From: JAGHKQ01 sp041920565 | GTDB taxonomy: Bacteria > Bacillota > Bacilli > Bacillales > Bacillaceae_G | Direction: 5' to 3' | Assembly (NCBI GenBank): GCA_041920565.1 | Contig: JBHGXS010000133.1 | Coordinates: 6,753 to 70,752 of the forward strand | DNA: 64,000 nt | In this document: positions 43,069-50,224 of the stretch, in pieces | How the letters are laid out: each line of letters opens with the position of its first letter | Numbering within the stretch: position 1 is the stretch's first letter | Position numbers and translations under genes: made by a program | The notes under the pieces: generated by a model | Told to the model about the DNA's origin: nothing | Databases searched by the model: none | What the model saw: the letters and a program-made list of their open reading frames with translations, nothing else

Positions 43069-43632
43069 TTATTCCCCCTGCTCCTCATACTTATAAATTG
43101 AGATGGCTGTAATGCCATAGTTTTCGTATTTTGTACGTGTCAAATTGCCGATTTGCTGCGGAAGCTCGACCTCAACAGCATGTTCTGCCATAATGATGCC
43201 GGTTTTTTTCAGCAAACCATGGGTATCTATAATACTCATCAGTGACACGATTTTCTGATCTTTATACGGCGGATCAAGTAAAATTAAATCAAATGACAAT
43301 TCGCGTTTTAATAAAGCTTTTAACGCCCTCTCCGCGTCATTGCGATAAATCTCGGCTTGCTCCGCAAGCTTGCATGATTCGATATTTTGCCGAATTGTTT
43401 GAACAGCTTTGCCATTGCGATCTACAAAAATAGCCTTATCCATTCCGCGGCTTAAAGCTTCAATGCCGAGACCGCCGCTGCCGCCGAATAAATCCAGAGC
43501 AATCCCTCCATCAAAATACGGACCAATGATGTTAAAGATCGCTTCTTTTACCTTATCCGTAGTCGGACGGGTTGACATTCCGGGAACAGCTTTCAATGGA
43601 TGACCCTTGCATTTTCCAGAAACAACTCTCAT
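43069..43632 (-). CDS. rsmD: 16S rRNA m2G966 methyltransferase RsmD (YlbH)
   Basis: SAM-dependent N2-guanine methyltransferase, 187 aa. SAM loop ALDLFGGSGGLGIEALSRG and catalytic LILLDPPY (NPPY-type) are visible. Starts MRVVSGKCKGHPLKAVPG at ATG 43632; an in-frame GTG three codons earlier lies too close to AAGG. Upstream is the small-RNA locus that separates it from ylbG. Confidence 0.94.
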   Translation of the reverse strand: MRVVSGKCKGHPLKAVPGMSTRPTTDKVKEAIFNIIGPYFDGGIALDLFGGSGGLGIEALSRGMDKAIFVDRNGKAVQTIRQNIESCKLAEQAEIYRNDAERALKALLKRELSFDLILLDPPYKDQKIVSLMSIIDTHGLLKKTGIIMAEHAVEVELPQQIGNLTRTKYENYGITAISIYKYEEQGE

Positions 43633-43730
43633 GTTTTTCACTACCTTTTTGCACTTTAGTCCTTTCTAATCCTATCATAAAACGAAAGAAAGAAAAATAA
43701 TTACAGCCTATGAAAATTTCGTCCACCTAT

Positions 43731-43759
43731 GTATAAGCTTATATGAATTGGACATAAAT
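43731..43759 (+). promoter_or_regulatory. Candidate forespore (SigF/SigG) promoter of the csfG-like RNA
   Basis: Plus-strand GTATA (43731-43735), 17-base spacer, CATAAAT (43753-43759). The -35 fits the shared SigF/SigG box; the -10 matches five of seven positions of the SigG box CATWHTA. A SigF-like GG-ACATAAAT reading overlaps. Confidence 0.5.
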
Positions 43760-43763
43760 AAGG

Positions 43764-43919
43764 ATAACAACATCAATGATGTTGTTGCCAACCGCGGAGA
43801 AGACTTACGTTTCCCCATAAGTTCTTCCTCCGGTTTCTCCTCTCCCTTTGCCTTCTTTCTAGTGTATCACTAGAATAAGAAGGACCCTGCTTTTGCATAA
43901 AAAGCAGGGTTTTTGTTTT
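43764..43919 (+). ncRNA. csfG: Small non-coding RNA, CsfG-like
   Basis: A roughly 155-nt plus-strand unit in the ylbH-ylbG gap, where B. subtilis and other endospore formers carry the sporulation RNA CsfG. Architecture: a perfect 10-base hairpin AACAACATCA/TGATGTTGTT at the 5' end (43766-43786); a pyrimidine-rich single-stranded stretch with CTTCCTCCGG and CTCCTCTCCC (43823-43847); a stem TTCTAGTG/CACTAGAA (43857-43875); and a terminator ACCCTGCTTTT/AAAAGCAGGGT plus T tract (43884-43916). No convincing reading frame. Call rests on synteny and structure, not on alignment. Confidence 0.7.
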
Positions 43920-43921
43920 AG

Positions 43922-44220
43922 AAGGCAAATTTTAACGTATTCCGAAAGAAATCTCCCTCTTCCAAGACATGTTCACGCTGTGGTCAAGCGAAGAAAGACT
44001 TGTCTCTTTCTGAACGCGTATTCCAATGCGAATGCGGGCTTGTGATAGACAGAGACCACAACGCTTCGATCAACATCAAACACAAAGGATTGCGGCTGTT
44101 GGCATAAATCCGATATAGAGCATGGAGCAGGATCCATAGCTCGGTCCATTTTGTATCCTGAGGTGCAAGTACCCGAAAATCCCCCACCTCTAAGCGAAGC
44201 GTAGGTGGCAGGTCATTCAC
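43922..44220 (+). mobile_element. IS200/IS605-type right-end relic
   Basis: TnpB tail plus the 3' non-coding segment of the element. Typical right-end pieces are AGGTGCAAGTACCCGAAAAT and then an imperfect hairpin CCACCTCTAAGCGAAGCGTAGGTGG (given here as arms CCACCT and AGGTGG, 44184-44208). It ends with TTCAC at 44216-44220, a usual right-end cleavage context. In intact relatives this segment also encodes the omega (re)RNA guide scaffold. The left end and tnpA are gone. Confidence 0.8.
43943..44107 (+). pseudogene. tnpB: IS200/IS605 TnpB, C-terminal remnant
   Basis: Open only from 43922 (after an in-frame TAG) to TAA 44105-44107. From about 43952 it reads SPSSKTCSRCGQAKKDLSL then FQCECGLVIDRDHNASINI. 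This contains the paired zinc-finger cysteines CSRCG and CEC and the RuvC-III aspartate in DRDHNAS, the unmistakable TnpB tail. At least 300 upstream residues, including RuvC-I and -II, are absent, so it cannot be active. The ten residues before PSSKT do not fit the family and may be scar sequence. Confidence 0.88.
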
Positions 44221-44260
44221 ACATCGTCAATCAAGACTTCATGTTTATGTATGGTATGCG

Positions 44261-44290
44261 GCATTTCCGTCCAAAGGCTGGAAATGCTTT
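44261..44290 (+). terminator. Hairpin with T-rich tail before the 44359 gene
   Basis: Arms GGCATTTCC / GGAAATGC separated by an 11-base loop and followed by CTTTTCTT on the plus strand. It could end transcription from the relic or leader; no gene directly in front of it is intact. Confidence 0.5.
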
Positions 44291-44358
44291 TCTTATGTAT
44301 TCGCAATCTTTTCAAGAACGTTTACAAATGGTACAGTTAAGTTGAGGAGGAGAAAAGC

Positions 44359-44748
44359 ATGATTCAACGTTTTATTGAATTAGGTGAAGGATATTCTGAT
44401 CTTTATGAGCTGGTGGAAATTGCAAGGGCAAATCAGCACCGCCTTGCCCATATGCTGCAGCTCAATACCACCATTAATAATAAAGCCGTTTGCTCTTTTG
44501 TTGTGGTGCTGCATCCAACTGCAACGGGCAGCTTTCAACCGTTGTACATATGCCGCGAAGGAATTACAGTTTTACCTGATAAAACAAGCAAACGAATTGA
44601 ATTGTTTGAAGAAACAGCAGCTGCGCTTGGAAAAGAAATCATCCGGTTTGATGTAAAACCATCAAGCATTTTCCACGAAAAAGAATTGTATTTTAATCAT
44701 TTAATCGGAATTTTGCGCATGAACCGTATCATTCCGCCGCTTCAATAA
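44359..44748 (+). CDS. Conserved hypothetical protein (DUF7147-like)
   Basis: 129 aa, soluble, no membrane segment. ATG follows GAGGAGGAG at ideal spacing. The sequence (RFIELGEGYSDLYELVEIA; VLHPTATGSFQPLYICREGI) resembles an uncharacterised Bacillus family found next to ylbG; I recall it as DUF7147 but could not check. It faces ylbG and shares a terminator with it. Function unknown. Confidence 0.75.
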   Translation: MIQRFIELGEGYSDLYELVEIARANQHRLAHMLQLNTTINNKAVCSFVVVLHPTATGSFQPLYICREGITVLPDKTSKRIELFEETAAALGKEIIRFDVKPSSIFHEKELYFNHLIGILRMNRIIPPLQ

Positions 44749-44776
44749 AAAAGGACTGTCCGCAAACAGTCCTTTT
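44749..44776. terminator. Bidirectional terminator between the 44359 gene and ylbG
   Basis: Perfect arms AAAAGGACTGT / ACAGTCCTTTT overlapping the ylbG stop codon. Confidence 0.9.
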
Positions 44777-45047
44777 ACAATTCTGCTTTATAGTCGTATT
44801 CTTTCGCACGGTCCGGTCTGGATTCAAATTCCGTCTTTAAAAACGGCCGGTACGAAGGCTCTATTTTTTTTACAAATTGAAGCTGACCGAGCTTCTCCAT
44901 TAATTGATCCACATGCTCCATGTCACAGTACAGCACAACATATTTCAAACGTCTGGATATATAATGAATATTGCCGTACTTTCGAAGAAGCTTTGCATAT
45001 TTTAATGAATGTAAGTAAACAATGATTCCTTGTCGTTGTCCGAACAT
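44775..45047 (-). CDS. ylbG: YlbG family protein (DUF2129)
   Basis: Small cytosolic protein of 90 aa. RQGIIVYLHSLKYAKLLRKYG and SRRLKYVVLYCDMEHVD and the end DRAKEYDYKAEL are highly conserved in YlbG. Function not established. ATG 45047 has AAGGAG six bases upstream; an in-frame start at 45068 lacks a site. Converges with the 44359 gene, diverges from the 45163 gene. Confidence 0.92.
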   Translation of the reverse strand: MFGQRQGIIVYLHSLKYAKLLRKYGNIHYISRRLKYVVLYCDMEHVDQLMEKLGQLQFVKKIEPSYRPFLKTEFESRPDRAKEYDYKAEL

Positions 45048-45162
45048 AAATTTCTCCTTCATCCTCACTAAATCTCTACTCCCATTTTACCAAAAATGAC
45101 ACTTCCGGCAATGGTGTTCTTATTATCGGTCAATCTTTATTTATAAAATCGGAGGATACATT

Positions 45163-45486
45163 ATGAATTTAGAAGAGATATGGGAAGTTTTTTTGCGTGA
45201 GCTGGAAATGAACCCTCTTATTGACAGTTGTTATAAAAAAAATGTAACCGGTATCCCTTTTCTATATGTATCCACTTATGTTACGGCAGATGAATGCAAA
45301 TTACAAGCTTCCATCCAAAAAGCTGCTGCAGAAGCAATGAAGGGAAAGCAATTGCGGGCCGAATGCATTTTTGTTAGGAAGAACTCCAATTTGTTTGTAT
45401 TTCGGCACCGGTTCTATGTTCCGCTCCGAAAAATGTTTTGCTGCGGCAATCTATGCATTGATTGTGTACGATTTCGAAGCAATTAG
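45163..45486 (+). CDS. Hypothetical protein with Cys-rich C terminus
   Basis: 107 aa, not recognised. ATG has GGAGG seven bases upstream and the frame is well supported between ylbG and ylbF. The N-terminal part (EEIWEVFLRELEMNPLIDSCYKKNV) is helical; the end RKMFCCGNLCIDCVRFRSN carries four cysteines (CCxxxCxxC) that could bind a metal. Plus-strand gene inside a minus-strand block. Possibly lineage-specific. Confidence 0.65.
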   Translation: MNLEEIWEVFLRELEMNPLIDSCYKKNVTGIPFLYVSTYVTADECKLQASIQKAAAEAMKGKQLRAECIFVRKNSNLFVFRHRFYVPLRKMFCCGNLCIDCVRFRSN

Positions 45487-45487
45487 A

Positions 45488-45516
45488 AAAAACGAGGTGC
45501 ATTCACCCCGTTTTTT
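45488..45516. terminator. Terminator between the 45163 gene and ylbF
   Basis: Arms AAAACGAGGTG / CACCCCGTTTT with one mismatch, A/T tails on both sides, shared by two converging genes. Confidence 0.75.
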
Positions 45517-45952
45517 TGCAGCCGCAGCTTCCTCCTGAACCGCACCCTCCGCCGCAGCCCATAGAATCGAAAAATGGATTCCCTGTTGGCACCTTAATGG
45601 ACGGAGAAACTTCTTGTCCAATTATGACACTGATTTCATCAAGCAGCTTTTGCACTTCATTCTCTGCTTTCTTAAAATTAGCAATGGTTTCATGCAAGTC
45701 CACTTGTCGTTTCAGCTCGCGCATTTCCTTTGTCACAACATGATAATCAGGATGATACTTTCCGAAACGCTGGACCTCTTCATACCGGTCTTTCATTGCC
45801 GTAAATTTACGAATCAGCTCCTGGGCAACGGCATCATGCTGCAATGTATATAAACACTGACGATAACGTTCTGCTATTTCTGATTGGATAACCATGCGGG
45901 CTAAAGCTTCCGCTTGGTCGAGAATTAAGACGCTCTCAAACGTTGCAATCAT
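45503..45952 (-). CDS. ylbF: YlbF, subunit of the RicAFT (YlbF-YmcA-YaaT) complex
   Basis: Helical protein of 149 aa that in B. subtilis joins YmcA and YaaT in a complex carrying [4Fe-4S] clusters. The complex stimulates RNase Y-dependent mRNA maturation, competence, sporulation and biofilm formation. The coiled-coil body (EALARMVIQSEIAERYRQ; LKRQVDLHETIANFKKAENEVQ) is typical. The last 17 residues GCGGGCGSGGSCGCKKTG carry four cysteines spaced by glycines, the likely cluster ligands. ATG 45952 is seven bases from GGAGG. Confidence 0.9.
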   Translation of the reverse strand: MIATFESVLILDQAEALARMVIQSEIAERYRQCLYTLQHDAVAQELIRKFTAMKDRYEEVQRFGKYHPDYHVVTKEMRELKRQVDLHETIANFKKAENEVQKLLDEISVIIGQEVSPSIKVPTGNPFFDSMGCGGGCGSGGSCGCKKTG

Positions 45953-46019
45953 CATAACACCTCCGGTTACTATCTTATCATATTTGCGATAGAAACCATA
46001 ATTCCTGCTCCCGGCACTA

Positions 46020-46592
46020 TTACACACAAATGTGGTCTGAAACGTTATATCTTGTAATACCCCATTTGTTTTCCTCTACCGTTATAAAGTTTGCACATGC
46101 ATTTGTCAACGGTGTAAGAAATGTAACTTCCTCCGGTGCTATCGCAGTAAGAATAGCTTTTATAGCATGAGAATGAGCCACGATGATAATCCGTTTTCCT
46201 TCATGTTTCTTTGCTACATCTTGGAGTGCAGAAAAGCAACGCTCTACAAGTTCCTCATCTGTTTCCATCCCCTCTACTTTGCCTGCCGCAATCTTCTTGC
46301 GAAATTCGGAAACAGGTTTACCGGAAGCCTCTCCAAAATTCCGTTCCATAAATCGTTCATCCAAATGAATAACACCCAATCCAACAGCATCAGCAATCAC
46401 TTGTGCTGTTTCACGGGCTCGTACTAACGGACTGCTTATAATGACGTCCCATTTTTCGTTTTGTAAAAACAGCGCGCTTTGTGCAGCTTGTTTTTTCCCT
46501 ACTTCGTTTAACGGGATATCTTCTCTTCCTTGAATAATCTCTTGAAAGTTCCAATCAGTTTGTCCATGTCGTACTAAACAAATTTCCGTCAT
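46020..46592 (-). CDS. Histidine phosphatase family protein
   Basis: Phosphoglycerate-mutase-like phosphatase of 190 aa. Catalytic RHG motif is in LVRHGQTDWN (residues 6-15), with the second-site SSPLVRARETAQ, acid residue ERNFGEASG and AHSHAIKA histidine all present. Substrate cannot be named; similar proteins hydrolyse small phosphomonoesters. Placed between ylbF and ylbE as in the B. cereus branch. Confidence 0.88.
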   Translation of the reverse strand: MTEICLVRHGQTDWNFQEIIQGREDIPLNEVGKKQAAQSALFLQNEKWDVIISSPLVRARETAQVIADAVGLGVIHLDERFMERNFGEASGKPVSEFRKKIAAGKVEGMETDEELVERCFSALQDVAKKHEGKRIIIVAHSHAIKAILTAIAPEEVTFLTPLTNACANFITVEENKWGITRYNVSDHICV

Positions 46593-46675
46593 GCTTTAGC
46601 TCCTTTTTATTTGTTACGATAGTTATTGTAACAAAACTTTTGCATGACGGACAGTTATTTTTGTTTCCATTCCGT

Positions 46676-46921
46676 TTATAAGCCGTTTTGCTGTTTCATG
46701 TATTGAAACATTTCAATCATGATGGATGCCATTGTCAGCTGATTTTGAAACTTTGACACACGATCCGGTATTGTTTTTTTGTAATAATGCATGGAAGCCA
46801 ATTCAAATGCTTCGCGGTCATTCGGATTGCGGCTTAGTTTACGATACCATTGCGGCTGTTCTCTAATAAACTTTTGCAGCTCCTCTCGTGATTGAAGGTA
46901 TTCCATGACCTCTCTTCTCAT
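46676..46921 (-). CDS. ylbE: YlbE-like protein
   Basis: Small protein of 81 aa. REELQKFIREQPQWYRKLSRNP is the family signature. Function unknown. ATG 46921 follows GGGGGAG, 18 bases after the ylbD stop, so ylbD-ylbE are one transcript. Confidence 0.88.
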   Translation of the reverse strand: MRREVMEYLQSREELQKFIREQPQWYRKLSRNPNDREAFELASMHYYKKTIPDRVSKFQNQLTMASIMIEMFQYMKQQNGL

Positions 46922-46939
46922 ACAAACTCCCCCAATAGA

Positions 46940-47353
46940 TTAATCCTTTTGAAAATGAAATGGATTATTTTGCGTCCGCTGCGATGAACCGGAAGAGTTT
47001 GGACTTTGAAACTGCTGAATCACTTGTTGAACGCTGCCGATTGCATTCGTTACGCTTGATATATGAGTTTGAATTTGATCCATGTCTATCTTTTTTATAA
47101 ATGACATCATTTGTCCTACAAAACCTGGTTGTGCTGTTTCTTGCGAAGCGTTTGCAGTCGATTCTGCCGCTCCTGCTCCGTCCGGCTTATAGGCGTTCCA
47201 TATTTGATCGTTTTCTCCAAGCAGATACCACTCTTCATAAAACTGCTGCCACGTTTTTTGACCGCTGCGCACGGCAGAAATCATCTTTGGATGTTTTCGA
47301 GCGAATTCCTTAAATCGCTGCACGGAAGGATGTAAGTCTCCTTTCTTTCTCAT
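46940..47353 (-). CDS. ylbD: Spore coat protein YlbD
   Basis: 137 aa, mostly helical, with a low-complexity C terminus rich in Gln/Ser/Asn (IQQFQSPNSSGSSQRTQNN). The N-terminal HPSVQRFKEFARKHPKMISAVRSG is the YlbD signature; B. subtilis YlbD was found in the spore coat. Upstream of ylbE on the same strand. Start ATG has GAGGTGAAG. Confidence 0.85.
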   Translation of the reverse strand: MRKKGDLHPSVQRFKEFARKHPKMISAVRSGQKTWQQFYEEWYLLGENDQIWNAYKPDGAGAAESTANASQETAQPGFVGQMMSFIKKIDMDQIQTHISSVTNAIGSVQQVIQQFQSPNSSGSSQRTQNNPFHFQKD

Positions 47354-47475
47354 CGTTTCTTCACCTCAACAGATATAGATTTTCTCTACTTATATTGTAG
47401 AAAGGACATCAAGGGAAGGTTCGCCTATTTTTTAGGCTCTTTTGACATAAAAAAAGAAAACTCCGTCCCGAGCTT

Positions 47476-48519
47476 TCATTGTCTAATAAAGTTTTGTGTA
47501 TAATATTTTTCAAAAACACCGACCCCAAGTTCTGTAAAGTCCTTATTTAATATATTTTTGCGGTGTCCTTCACTGTTCATCCACCCCTGTACAGCAGCTG
47601 CTGCATCCACATAATTCATCGCAATATTTTCCCCGGCAAGCTGAAATGAGACATTTCCTCGTTTCAGCCTGTCTCCCAACGTTCCGAATTTCGGAGATCG
47701 GTGATCAAAGTAGTTTTCTTCTTTCATATCTTTACTGTGTAAATAGGCTACTTGCGCCGTTTCTTCATTCCATGTCAAGGCACGCAAATTGTGGCGTATT
47801 CTCATGATATTCGTAAAAGTTAATATTTGCTCAGCATCGGCTCGCTCAATCTCAGCAATCTCTTCCCGAGATAAAGGCTTTGGGTTCAGGAGCTCGCCTG
47901 TATAAATAAGCTGGTAGGGTCTTTGTTTAATAATCGTTTCATTGTCCAAATAACGAATGCCAGAAAGCTCTTTTGTGAATTTGTCGAAGTACAGCTGCGC
48001 CCAACCGTTTTCCAACGGAACAAGAGGCTGTTCATTAAATTCTGTTTCAGATAATTCAAACTGGTAGCTGCTTTTATTTGCTTCTAATGCAATTTCATAA
48101 GAAAACGGAACTTGGGCATACACCTCATCATATTTTTGGCCAATCCGAAATGGGGAAACGTCCAGCTTATCGCCAGCCGCAAAAATTGTGACCACTTTAC
48201 TGTCCAATATGCCGAATTGGACGTATGAGTCTAAATCTTGTCCATAAATCCACCATTGATAATCGTATGCTGATGGATCGATCCTGTCCGGCTCCCCATA
48301 TACCGACATCAATTCATCCATGCTTTTTCCAAGCATATGAGAGACTGCCTTAGCTGATGGCTGCTCTATAATGCTTTTTGATGATGTAGAAGTGAACGTG
48401 TCTGATGTTTGTAATATATCTTCGTTATCCGAAGTCAATTCCGTTAAGATTAGCTTTCCGTATAAGTTTATAAACAAAATGATAGCTGTAAAAAATAAAA
48501 TAAATACAAGCTTTTTCAT
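47476..48519 (-). CDS. ylbC: CAP (SCP/PR-1) domain protein YlbC
   Basis: Exported or membrane-anchored protein of 347 aa. N-terminal hydrophobic segment LVFILFFTAIILFINLYG (signal anchor). A middle CAP-associated domain (LGKSMDELMSVYGEPDRID) is followed by the CAP domain with NIMRIRHNLRALTWNEETAQVAYLHS in part and GENIAMNY. The CAP motif residues (His in HSKDM, Glu in AGENIA) are visible. ATG 48519 is nine bases from AAGGAGG. Function unknown. Confidence 0.88.
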   Translation of the reverse strand: MKKLVFILFFTAIILFINLYGKLILTELTSDNEDILQTSDTFTSTSSKSIIEQPSAKAVSHMLGKSMDELMSVYGEPDRIDPSAYDYQWWIYGQDLDSYVQFGILDSKVVTIFAAGDKLDVSPFRIGQKYDEVYAQVPFSYEIALEANKSSYQFELSETEFNEQPLVPLENGWAQLYFDKFTKELSGIRYLDNETIIKQRPYQLIYTGELLNPKPLSREEIAEIERADAEQILTFTNIMRIRHNLRALTWNEETAQVAYLHSKDMKEENYFDHRSPKFGTLGDRLKRGNVSFQLAGENIAMNYVDAAAAVQGWMNSEGHRKNILNKDFTELGVGVFEKYYTQNFIRQ

Positions 48520-48888
48520 TTTCATATACCTCCTTATGTCATGAGGTATACACACGTATATTCCGCTGAGATTATCGTCTCATTTTATGACTTTCAGTTC
48601 GCTCCATATCATAAAACTTTGGCGTTTTGTGTGTATCTTTATACAATGCATTTATTTACAATATATCATATTTTCAGTCGATAATACTCTCTTGTCCATT
48701 TCTTTTTTAAGAGCATAAGGAATTCTTCTCGGAACGCAGAAAAAGTCCGCCTTTTCAAACTGTCCCTTCCAGGTGTCAGCCAAGTTTTCTTTTCAATCTT
48801 ATTATATTTGATTGCGCTTTCTATGTATTCGTACTATTATAAATCTAGGCAGAAATTTAAATGTTCATAAACTTAAGGGGGAAATGTC
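48520..48888. other. Gene-free interval between ylbC and ylbA
   Basis: About 370 bases between divergent genes. It contains promoter space for both genes and the repeat copy at 48684-48794. No supported reading frame. Confidence 0.7.
48684..48794. repeat. Dispersed intergenic repeat, copy 2
   Basis: Same-orientation relative of 32253-32378. Shared blocks: ATACTCTCTTGTCC, GCATAAGGAATTCTTC, GGAACGCAGAAAAA, CGCCTTTTCAA, and CAGGTGTCAGCCAAGTTTTCTTTT. It lacks the palindromic arm seen in copy 1. In both copies GAAAA and TTTTC can pair around a GC-rich loop. Confidence 0.65.
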
Positions 48889-49251
48889 ATGAGATTTGAA
48901 AATACAGGAATCGAGGGACAAACCGTTGAGCTCTCCATGCTTAACGAAGTGATGAAAAATCACGGCTTCGTTCTTGCCGGACAATGGGATTATGAACGCG
49001 TTACATATGACTATAAATTTGAAATGTTAAAAGACGTTTATTATTTACGTGTGCGCGGCTATGCTATTGAAGGAGATGTTGGCAGCCGACATGCCGTAAT
49101 TAAGTTAATCTCTCCGCTTCTTGGCAAACACTACTATCCGCATGGTGTAGAGTATGGGGAAGGCGAAAACTTCCCTCAAAACGTAATTACAAAAAGTGAA
49201 ATGCTGCTAAAAAGCATTGCAGAAACAATTGCGGCACTTCCGCAAGCATAA
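48889..49251 (+). CDS. ylbA: YugN-like protein YlbA
   Basis: 120 aa, YugN family. ENTGIEGQTVELSMLNEVMK, WDYERVTYDYKFEM and HYYPHGVEYGEGENFP are characteristic. Function unknown; no signal peptide or membrane segment. ATG follows AAGGGGG. Plus strand, convergent with the Asp23-like gene. Confidence 0.88.
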   Translation: MRFENTGIEGQTVELSMLNEVMKNHGFVLAGQWDYERVTYDYKFEMLKDVYYLRVRGYAIEGDVGSRHAVIKLISPLLGKHYYPHGVEYGEGENFPQNVITKSEMLLKSIAETIAALPQA

Positions 49252-49260
49252 TTACAAATT

Positions 49261-49292
49261 ATAAAGGTGCATCAGACTTGATGCACCTTTAT
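49261..49292. terminator. Bidirectional terminator between ylbA and the Asp23-like gene
   Basis: Perfect 14-base arms ATAAAGGTGCATCA / TGATGCACCTTTAT around a short loop. Confidence 0.9.
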
Positions 49293-49628
49293 AATTTGTT
49301 CTACTTTTACATTCACTTCTTTTACGTGAAAGCCTGTCATTTTCTCAATTTGCGACTTGATGTGCTCCTGGATTTTATGGCATGTAGAAAAAATGGAAGC
49401 CGTATTAAATAATGCTACTCTCACATCAATAGTAAGTACATCACCTTCATTTACAATAGCGATTCCTTTATAAGTCTTACGATCTATTATGTTTGTGACC
49501 TTTTCTGAGAAATATGATATTGTTTTAGCCACTCCGTCTATTTCGTCCAAACATGTTTGCACCAAATCATTCAGGGTCATCTTAGTAATGTATAACGAGC
49601 CGAACGGCAACACTTGTTGAATCTTCAT
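49272..49628 (-). CDS. Asp23/Gls24 family protein
   Basis: 118 aa of the Asp23/Gls24 alkaline-shock family. GVAKTISYFSEKVTNIIDRK and GIAIVNEGDVLTIDVRVAL followed by VKEVNVKVEQI are typical of the compact domain. Such proteins associate with the envelope or cell-division zone in other Firmicutes; role here unknown. ATG 49628 has GGGGGAG; an upstream in-frame start has no site. Confidence 0.82.
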   Translation of the reverse strand: MKIQQVLPFGSLYITKMTLNDLVQTCLDEIDGVAKTISYFSEKVTNIIDRKTYKGIAIVNEGDVLTIDVRVALFNTASIFSTCHKIQEHIKSQIEKMTGFHVKEVNVKVEQIIKVHQV

Positions 49629-49743
49629 CCTTTCTCCCCCTTTTTTGCTATATAGTATGTGCAGCACCATGAATTGGGCACTTTTTCCTATGAAAAATAA
49701 AAAAACAGATCTAAAAAATATTCAGACCTGTTTTGTGATCAAA

Positions 49744-50214
49744 TTAAAAACCTAATACCGCTTTAATAACGGAAGTCGTTTCTCCTCCTTTGTATAACAC
49801 ATATAACAACGTGTAAACCGCTACACCGGTCGTCGCAGTACCAAACCAGACGATGCTGGTAATCGGACCTACTTTTCGATGTTTTTTTAATTGGTTTTTA
49901 TAACCCGTGAGAAGCGTAACGATTCCAAACACTGCACCGGATGTGGCCAAGAAAATATGGAAATATAAAAATAGATGGTAGTATAACTTTAAATTTTCCG
50001 GCCCGCCAAAGCTTGTGTTTCCAATGAAAACAGTACGGCTTGCATAAATAATAAAGAAAGTAACAGCAAAAATAGCGGCCCAAAACATTGTTTTTTTATG
50101 AGACTCCACTTTTCGCTTGCTGATTTGATACCAACCAATGGCTACCAATATAGCACTGATAACGATACAGCTTGTACTGATAGTCGGTAAAATTGGCAGT
50201 TGCATTTCGTTCAC
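49744..50214 (-). CDS. ctaM: Cytochrome oxidase assembly protein CtaM (DUF420)
   Basis: Membrane protein of about 156 aa with four to five membrane segments; DUF420. The histidine/tyrosine region KLYYHLFLYFHIFLATSGAV is characteristic. CtaM (YozB in B. subtilis) is needed for an active aa3-type oxidase in S. aureus and Bacillus. GTG 50214 or ATG 50205 may be the start. Lies ten bases after ctaG, in the oxidase block. Confidence 0.87.
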   Translation of the reverse strand: MNEMQLPILPTISTSCIVISAILVAIGWYQISKRKVESHKKTMFWAAIFAVTFFIIYASRTVFIGNTSFGGPENLKLYYHLFLYFHIFLATSGAVFGIVTLLTGYKNQLKKHRKVGPITSIVWFGTATTGVAVYTLLYVLYKGGETTSVIKAVLGF

Positions 50215-50224
50215 ATCTCTTTCT

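Noticed and set aside
44184..44208. Imperfect hairpin CCACCT...AGGTGG as an ordinary terminator
   Set aside because: No T tract follows; with the flanking motifs it is better explained as the IS605-type right-end structure.
43984..44220. Minus-strand 78-codon open frame over the TnpB relic
   Set aside because: The opposite strand gives a clear TnpB tail; this frame also crosses the right-end hairpin.
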